Source: an uncultured Lachnospiraceae bacterium (lineage in GTDB: Bacteria; Bacillota; Clostridia; Lachnospirales; Lachnospiraceae). From it: a stretch of DNA of 17,486 bases. This document shows positions 13,657-17,486 of the stretch, one piece after another (position 1 is the stretch's first letter; each line of letters begins with the position of its first letter). The DNA is taken from positions 1 through 17,486 of the forward strand of contig CAJUDQ010000055.1 of the NCBI GenBank assembly GCA_910585215.1, read 5' to 3'. The notes beneath the pieces were generated by a model. The model was not told where the DNA came from. It saw only the letters and a program-made list of their open reading frames with translations, and did not search any database. The translations under genes and the position numbers were made by a program.

Positions 13657-14391
13657 TTATTCATCTCCGTATGAGCCATAATTACCATAATATTTGCCAT
13701 AGTATTTTCCATAGTATTTACCATAATATTTGCCATAGTATTTTCCATAATAACCGCTTCCTGCAAGAGGAACCTTATTGAGTACAGCTCCTAATATCTT
13801 ACAGTCACATTTATCAAGCTGTGTCTTTGTATTAAGTGCCAGCTTTACACTGATTTCTGCGTGTGAAATAACCATAATTGCCCCATCACACTGCTGTGCT
13901 ACTACCACCCCGTCAATAACGCTTCCCACAGGAGGTGTATCCATAATAATATAATCATAATTTCTTCTGAGAGTGCTCAAAAGCATTTTGAACTTGGTTC
14001 CGCCAAGCAGCTCTGCCGGATTTGGAGGAACCGGACCTGAAAAAATAATATTGAGATTCGGAACATTTGTATCATATACAACTTCATCATATTCATTCTG
14101 TCCTGAAAGATAATGAGTAAGTCCAAGTTTTGCATTTTTAATTCTGTAGCGTCCTATAAGAACGGACTTTCTTAAATCACAGTCCATAAATACAACCTTT
14201 TTTCCCGTTTCAGCCATGGAGCTGGCAAGATAAAATGCTACGGAAGATTTTCCTTCATTTGGAATATTACTTGTAACAGCGATTACTTTAATATCATTTC
14301 CGCAAAGCTGGACATTTGTTCTGAGTCTTTTATAGGATTCATTTACCTGATTATCAAGTTTGGATATTTTATTAATATTAACTGTAACCAT
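13657..14391 (-). CDS. cpsD: CpsD/CapB-type bacterial tyrosine kinase
   Basis: 244 aa cytoplasmic BY-kinase that works with the CpsC membrane adaptor to control polysaccharide polymerisation and export. Walker A is SNIPNEGKSS (41-50, Lys48), Walker A' is VVFMDCDLR (66-74), and Walker B is YIIMDTPP (147-154). The N-terminal SYKRLRTN (19-26) is the usual oligomer-interface motif. The tail 214-241 is a run of six YYGK-type units with 14 tyrosines, the autophosphorylation cluster, more regular and longer than most. AGGAGG is six bases before the ATG, 14 bp after cpsC. CpsB, two genes upstream, is the expected opposing phosphatase. The symbol is used by family. Confidence 0.93.
   Translation of the reverse strand: MVTVNINKISKLDNQVNESYKRLRTNVQLCGNDIKVIAVTSNIPNEGKSSVAFYLASSMAETGKKVVFMDCDLRKSVLIGRYRIKNAKLGLTHYLSGQNEYDEVVYDTNVPNLNIIFSGPVPPNPAELLGGTKFKMLLSTLRRNYDYIIMDTPPVGSVIDGVVVAQQCDGAIMVISHAEISVKLALNTKTQLDKCDCKILGAVLNKVPLAGSGYYGKYYGKYYGKYYGKYYGKYYGNYGSYGDE
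13681..13752 (-). repeat. 12-bp tandem repeat coding for the YYGK tyrosine tail
   Basis: Six 12-base units, each coding Tyr-Tyr-Gly-Lys (the last Tyr-Tyr-Gly-Asn), with a higher-order 36-base periodicity in the third-position differences. In-frame expansion or contraction would change the number of phosphorylatable tyrosines without disturbing the kinase. Confidence 0.9.
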
Positions 14392-14405
14392 TTTTTACCT
14401 CCTGT

Positions 14406-15305
14406 CTATCTCTTTACTGACCTTGAACCGGAAACCGGCCGTGACTGTGACTGCGATTGCGATTGTGTCTGTTTTGAAGGAACCGGCCGTGTTGATGGCG
14501 GCTTTACTGCCTGAGACGGTTTTGACGATGTGGAAGCTGGTCGTGCTGTCTGCTTGCTCTGTTCACTTTTTGAATGACCCGAACTCGAACCCTTTCCATC
14601 ATACTCTGCCTCTGACATGACAGGTATCGTTGCCAAAGTGCTGATACCCAGATATTTTTCGATTTCATCCGGCGATTTAATGGTATCATCTGTAATATGC
14701 ATAATAACAATTACGGCAATCGCGATAATAATACCAAGAGCAGCGCCAATAATCATATTTTTAAATACATTTGGTGAAACAGGAGAAGAGCTCAAATTAG
14801 CAGATGAAACAGTATTTACATCCTCTATCTTCATAATATCCTTTATTTTAACTGCGCTGGTAGCTCTGACGGCATCTGCAATCTGTCTGGCGCGCGCAGG
14901 GTCAGTATCTGTAACTGTAATATAAAGAATACGTGTATCCTGCTTATTCTCTATTGTTATCATACTTTCAAGCACACCCACGGAAAAATCCAAATCAAGG
15001 TCTGCAATTACCTGCTCCATCACTGGAGGACATGTGATAAGTTCCTCATAGTCTTTTGTCATAAAGTTACTTGTCGTATAATCACTGGCATTTACCTTTG
15101 ACTCATCATTCTGATTCATAATATAAATAGATGTTGTTGACTGATATTTTGGTGTAATTAAAAATTTTGTTCCAAGGAATGCAAGTCCGGCGGCTAAAAC
15201 TCCCACCAGCAATATTACAATTAATCTGTCCAGAAGCAGAAACATAATCTCTTTCAAATCAATTTCGACTTCATCATTTGCCTGCACGTTTACATTAGTC
15301 TCCAT
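14406..15305 (-). CDS. cpsC: CpsC/Wzz-family polysaccharide chain-length regulator and kinase adaptor
   Basis: 299 aa. Two membrane helices (28-49 and 184-203) flank an extracellular domain of ~135 residues beginning with the Wzz-type PKYQSTTSIYI. The second helix is followed by the conserved cytoplasmic DDTIKSPDEIEKYLGI…LATIP segment that contacts and activates CpsD-type kinases. It then carries an unusual ~65-residue tail (235-299) rich in Ser, Pro and Gln, with QSQSQSQS near the end. AAGGAAAAAGG precedes the ATG; it is 24 bp after cpsB and 14 bp before cpsD. Assignment is by family. Confidence 0.9.
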   Translation of the reverse strand: METNVNVQANDEVEIDLKEIMFLLLDRLIVILLVGVLAAGLAFLGTKFLITPKYQSTTSIYIMNQNDESKVNASDYTTSNFMTKDYEELITCPPVMEQVIADLDLDFSVGVLESMITIENKQDTRILYITVTDTDPARARQIADAVRATSAVKIKDIMKIEDVNTVSSANLSSSPVSPNVFKNMIIGAALGIIIAIAVIVIMHITDDTIKSPDEIEKYLGISTLATIPVMSEAEYDGKGSSSGHSKSEQSKQTARPASTSSKPSQAVKPPSTRPVPSKQTQSQSQSQSRPVSGSRSVKR

Positions 15306-15329
15306 ATCCTTTTTCCTTTCTTCTCATCA

Positions 15330-16058
15330 TTAGATATATTCATTATTTAACATTCTTTCCGGATTTTCTATTAATAACCGCTTTACATAATCTTCACCCA
15401 ATTTTTTTTCAATATATTTCACACATTCATCCAGATATGGACCCCTTGTCCGATTGGAATGTGCATCTGTTGCGACAAAATGTACCAGATTTTTTTTCAT
15501 AAGTTTGATAATCTGTTTTTTTACGCTGTTTCCAAGGGTTCCTGTCACACTGGAGGCATTTACCTGAATATATGCGCCGCTTTCAATAATCTGTTCTATC
15601 ATTTTTGTATTGCTGAACAAATCCGGATATCGCTCAATATGTGCGAGAATTGGAATATATCCTACTCCTTCTACCTTATAAAGACTTTGCATAATATAGT
15701 TTGCCGTAGCTGAAGGATGAAACTCAATCAGTGTATAATCCGTGTCATTCATCGTACTAATCAGGTCATCCTGAAGAAATTCCATAATTTCTTCTCCAAA
15801 AAAAATTTCCCGTCCAAAGAAAAATTCTATTTCTGGAAAATCCTCCTGTACCTTTTCTGTAAAGAGTTGGTACTGGTCATATATCTCTTCCCTTGTAAGC
15901 TCAAATCTTCCTATTGTATAATGAGGCGTCAATACAATATGACGTATTCCATTTTCATAAGCAATATTCAGCATTTCTTTTGACATGGCGGTTGATTTTG
16001 AGCCATCATCTACATGGGGCAGTATATGACAATGAATATCATAAAAACCATTTAACAT
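15330..16058 (-). CDS. cpsB: CpsB/CapC-type tyrosine-protein phosphatase (PHP domain)
   Basis: 242 aa from the ATG at 16056-16058. This start gives the typical short lead-in to the metal motif (MLNGFYDIHCHILPHVDDG); an ATG four codons upstream directly abuts AAGGA and has no spacing. Manganese-dependent PHP phosphatase that dephosphorylates the tyrosine tail of CpsD. Metal-binding motifs are YDIHCHILPH, FFGREIFFGEE, PILAHIERYPDLF and VATDAHSNRTRGP. It is the first gene of the five-gene operon, with a long leader from the promoter at 16226-16255. Confidence 0.92.
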   Translation of the reverse strand: MLNGFYDIHCHILPHVDDGSKSTAMSKEMLNIAYENGIRHIVLTPHYTIGRFELTREEIYDQYQLFTEKVQEDFPEIEFFFGREIFFGEEIMEFLQDDLISTMNDTDYTLIEFHPSATANYIMQSLYKVEGVGYIPILAHIERYPDLFSNTKMIEQIIESGAYIQVNASSVTGTLGNSVKKQIIKLMKKNLVHFVATDAHSNRTRGPYLDECVKYIEKKLGEDYVKRLLIENPERMLNNEYI

Positions 16059-16072
16059 ATTATTCACCATTC

Positions 16073-16129
16073 CTTGTTTACTATCCTATTTCTTATTTAC
16101 TATTGTATTCCTTATTTACTATCCACCAC
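16073..16129 (-). repeat. Three 19-bp direct repeats in the cps leader
   Basis: Copies of the type CTTATTTACTAT begin at 16073, 16092 and 16111, exactly 19 bases apart. They lie immediately upstream of cpsB, in its transcribed leader. Confidence 0.75.
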
Positions 16130-16173
16130 TGCCTGCTTACTGCACAAATCCTGTTGTCTGTTTTTGCCTTTTA

Positions 16174-16214
16174 TTTATAGGGAGAACTATCTTATACCGA
16201 TACATACCTATAAA
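16174..16214 (-). promoter_or_regulatory. Leader hairpin of the cps operon
   Basis: TTTATAGG (16174-16181) and CCTATAAA (16207-16214) form a perfect 8-bp stem with a 25-base loop, just after the expected transcription start. It could act in mRNA stability or attenuation; no U-run makes it a terminator. Confidence 0.4.
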
Positions 16215-16225
16215 CATACGTGGGC

Positions 16226-16255
16226 ATTATAACACAACATGATAGCATAATGCAA
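16226..16255 (-). promoter_or_regulatory. Promoter of the cpsBCD operon
   Basis: Minus strand: TTGCAT (16250-16255), 18-bp spacer, perfect TATAAT (16226-16231). The leader to cpsB is about 160 bases. Divergent from the tRNA promoter. Confidence 0.7.
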
Positions 16256-16288
16256 GGAGATTTTATAAAGATTGAAATAAATTTGTGA

Positions 16289-16316
16289 TTGACAAACCAA
16301 TTATATTTGGTACAAT
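16289..16316 (+). promoter_or_regulatory. Strong promoter of the tRNA locus
   Basis: Consensus TTGACA (16289-16294), 16-bp spacer, TACAAT (16311-16316). The tRNA-like sequence begins 24 bases further on, as expected for a stable-RNA promoter. Confidence 0.8.
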
Positions 16317-16339
16317 AATATTTGATATCATAATTTAAT

Positions 16340-16442
16340 GTCGCTATAGCTCAGCAGGATAGAGCGACCGCCTCCTAAGAAAGTGTTAGAGCGTCTGCCT
16401 TGGGAGGGCAAGGAAAATGTTGCGAGTTCCACGATTTTCTTG
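16340..16442 (+). pseudogene. Broken, chimeric tRNA-like sequence
   Basis: A tRNA 5' half with a normal D-arm (GCTC…GAGC) runs into CCGCCTCCTAAG, identical to the downstream tRNA-Arg over 23 bases (16357-16379 = 16471-16493). Then the heptamer TAGAGCG is repeated at 27 bases' distance (16360 and 16387), followed by a second anticodon-arm-like piece TGCC-TTGGGAG-GGCA reading as a proline-type anticodon (GGG). No matching acceptor 3' strand, good T-arm or CCA is present. It cannot fold as a normal tRNA. Confidence 0.65.
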
Positions 16443-16453
16443 TTTTTATAAAT

Positions 16454-16530
16454 GTTTCCGTAGCTCAGTTGGATAGAGCGACCGCCTCCTAAGCGGTAGG
16501 TCGGGTGTTCGAGTCACCTCGGGAACGCCA
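16454..16530 (+). tRNA. tRNA-Arg (anticodon CCU)
   Basis: 77 nt with encoded CCA. Acceptor GTTTCCG pairs with CGGGAAC (one wobble). D-arm GCTC…GAGC; anticodon arm ACCGC-CTCCTAA-GCGGT with CCU at positions 34-36; T-arm GGGTG-TTCGAGT-CACCT. It reads AGG codons. All arms are intact. The 3' end borders sequence that looks foreign, typical of an integration target. Confidence 0.95.
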
Positions 16531-16537
16531 AAAACCC

Positions 16538-16582
16538 CGCCGAAAACCCTGTAAAATCAAGGTTTTCGGCGTTTCTTATTTT
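16538..16582 (+). terminator. Terminator after the tRNA gene
   Basis: CGCCGAAAACC (16538-16548) pairs perfectly with GGTTTTCGGCG (16561-16571), 11 bp with a 12-base loop, followed by TTTCTTATTTT. Confidence 0.85.
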
Positions 16583-16826
16583 CCGAGAGAAATCGGACAG
16601 GTAGCAAAGTGTGTTCGGCTTGCTAATGATTAGCAGGATTTTTGCCGAGTTTGCTAATCAAAATGCCTTTCCTGCTAATTTCCCGAAAAAAGCTGCTAAA
16701 AATCGTGCTAATTTGAAAGGCGATGGTTCCAAGTTCAATAGCTTGTTTTATAGGTTTACCTGCTACCAGATACGGCACATTTGAGTATTCCATCGCTTCT
16801 ATATATAATGGAAGCAGGAAAGGACG
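16583..16826. repeat. Non-coding stretch with clustered TGCTAAT boxes
   Basis: 244 bp without a convincing gene. TGCTAAT occurs at 16621, 16652, 16673 and 16706, and TGCTAAA at 16694; the 16652, 16673 and 16694 copies are 21 bases apart. The first forms an inverted pair with ATTAGCA at 16629-16635. The layout resembles binding sites for a recombinase or a regulator next to a tRNA attachment site. No protein can be named. Confidence 0.5.
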
Positions 16827-17003
16827 ATGAGCTGTATGAGAGAAAAGAAAACCCATATATATGTGGATAGCCAAGAAAGAAGCATTTTATTACATAGCCT
16901 TGTGGAGCTGAAAAATCAGCTTATACGGCAAGGCAAATACGGGGACTGCGCCCGCGAGCTTATATTCAAAGTTGCCAAGCCCCATCAAGAGAGTAAAAAT
17001 TGA
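16827..17003 (+). CDS. Small protein of integrative-element type, unknown function
   Basis: 58 aa from the ATG at 16827, with AGGA seven bases upstream; an in-frame ATG at 16836 is the alternative. The sequence (KKTHIYVDSQERSILLHSLV, ELKNQLIRQGKYGDCARELI) is helical and charged, like short accessory proteins I associate with clostridial conjugative elements, but I cannot name a family. Codon use is more GC-rich than in the chromosome to the left (GGGGACTGCGCCCGCGAG), supporting transfer. A Rho-independent terminator starts 25 bases after the stop. Confidence 0.6.
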   Translation: MSCMREKKTHIYVDSQERSILLHSLVELKNQLIRQGKYGDCARELIFKVAKPHQESKN

Positions 17004-17027
17004 ATATGTCTAAGGCACATCTTTATG

Positions 17028-17071
17028 AAGCCAACTTATTCTTAACCTTTTTAAGAGTAATCGGCTTTTTT
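17028..17071 (+). terminator. Terminator after the 58-aa gene
   Basis: AAGCC…TTATTCTTAA pairs with TTAAGAGTAA…GGCTT (15 pairs with a small internal loop), followed by TTTTTT. Confidence 0.75.
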
Positions 17072-17108
17072 GCGTCCTACGTCCTCTGGTACAGTTACAT
17101 AGCCGCCT

Positions 17109-17321
17109 TTGACAAAGCTGCTAAATCTATGCGGTTTTGACGGGCGTGTGGAATGGTGTGCCTGCTTCGTTTCGTGGTGTGCCGACCAGTGCGGCTATAT
17201 CGACAGCGGCGTTATCCCCAAGTTTGCGGGATGCGTAAATGGCTCTCAATGGTTTAAGGACAGAGGGCTTATTCCTCTGTTTCCTCTTTTGCCTTACATA
17301 TTTGAGATTTTTTCAAAATGA
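17109..17321 (+). pseudogene. Fragment of a CHAP-type cell-wall hydrolase from a conjugative element
   Basis: The middle of this 70-codon frame, GFDGRVEWCACFVSWCADQ, CGYIDSGVIPKFAGCV and NGSQWFKDRG, matches the catalytic-cysteine part of CHAP/NlpC-like peptidoglycan hydrolases carried by Tn916-like and related conjugative elements (from memory). The Cys in WCACF is the likely nucleophile. The residues before and after (MTKLLNLC and LIPLFPLLPYIFEIF) do not continue the family, the catalytic histidine region is missing, and no ribosome binding site precedes the ATG. It is a remnant, not a working enzyme. Confidence 0.65.
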
Positions 17322-17384
17322 AGATATCATACAAGAAATCGCCAGACATTTCGAGTATAATATAGAGTGCAAGGAGGTATTATC

Positions 17385-17486
17385 ATGCAAAAAGAAATAC
17401 GGACAATCTGTTATGATAACGATTTACACCTTGAAGCATATCGTTTTGAGGGAATTGTACAGCCATTCCCGAATCACTTTCATGAC
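17385..17486 (+). CDS. AraC-family regulator, N-terminus only (runs off the window)
   Basis: 34 codons to the window end, starting seven bases after AAGGAGG (17371-17377); TATAAT lies at 17356-17361 without a clear -35. The sequence ends in VQPFPNHFHD, the entry into the cupin-type sensing domain of AraC regulators (H-x-H motif, usually followed by YY-x-G). The helix-turn-helix part is outside. Target genes are unknown. Confidence 0.7.
   Translation, partial: MQKEIRTICYDNDLHLEAYRFEGIVQPFPNHFHD

Noticed and set aside
16623..16874. 83-codon minus-strand frame across the TGCTAAT boxes
   Set aside because: No ribosome binding site, no family resemblance, and it overlaps the better supported 58-aa gene; kept only as an alternative reading of the box cluster.
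17006..17140. 44-codon plus-strand frame after the 58-aa gene
   Set aside because: It runs straight through a clear Rho-independent terminator hairpin and lacks a ribosome binding site.
17051..17144. Minus-strand tail reading FVKGGYVTVPEDVGRKKADYS then stop
   Set aside because: Protein-like and perhaps the last residues of a lost element gene, but too short and without a start to annotate.

Overview
The window looks like chromosomal DNA of a low-GC, spore-forming Clostridia, most likely a Lachnospiraceae gut anaerobe. The basis is AT-rich sequence with strong AGGAGG-type ribosome binding sites, a YyaC-type spore protease, a Firmicutes-length Pgi (449 aa), a LuxS/Pfs operon, a Gram-positive CpsB-CpsC-CpsD set, and gene families such as the TSCPD (TIGR03905-like) and DUF5711-like proteins. 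I cannot name the species.

Layout. 1-784 (+): C-terminal part of a GHKL sensor kinase with an apparent one-base frameshift near its start. 802-2511 (-): operon of a membrane GGDEF diguanylate cyclase and a NADAR-like (DarT-antitoxin-like) protein, under a clear sigma-A promoter. 2627-5844 (-): envelope operon of an MPN-like/TM/LysM protein, a DUF5711-like membrane-anchored beta-rich protein and a CvpA-family protein. 6044-6622 (+): yyaC-type spore protease. 6580-8311 (-): TSCPD protein, luxS, MTA/SAH nucleosidase and a small conserved protein, i.e. SAH detoxification and AI-2 precursor formation. 8581-9213 (+): unknown membrane protein flanked by three copies of a structured repeat that carries a -10 box and sits in the leaders of the luxS operon and of pgi. 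9334-10683 (+): pgi. 10997-11725 (+): collagen-like protein with a Cys-rich N-terminus.

11933-16058 (-): five-gene operon in transcription order cpsB (PHP phosphatase), cpsC (Wzz-like), cpsD (BY-kinase with a YYGK-repeat tail), Ig-like lipoprotein, Cof-type HAD phosphatase. It reads as a polysaccharide export and phosphoregulation module with no glycosyltransferases in the window. Its promoter is divergent from a tRNA promoter.

16289-17486 (+): a tRNA locus with one broken/chimeric tRNA-like sequence and an intact tRNA-Arg(CCU), followed by apparently foreign remnants: clustered TGCTAAT boxes, a 58-aa element-type ORF, a fragment of a CHAP-type wall hydrolase, and the start of an AraC-type regulator that runs off the end. 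The simplest reading is the decayed edge of an integrative element inserted at a tRNA gene.

The observations most worth following up are the covarying hairpin/promoter repeats around the luxS and pgi leaders, the apparently inactive MPN-like domain joined to a LysM domain, the orphan NADAR gene paired with a GGDEF enzyme, and the chimeric tRNA.
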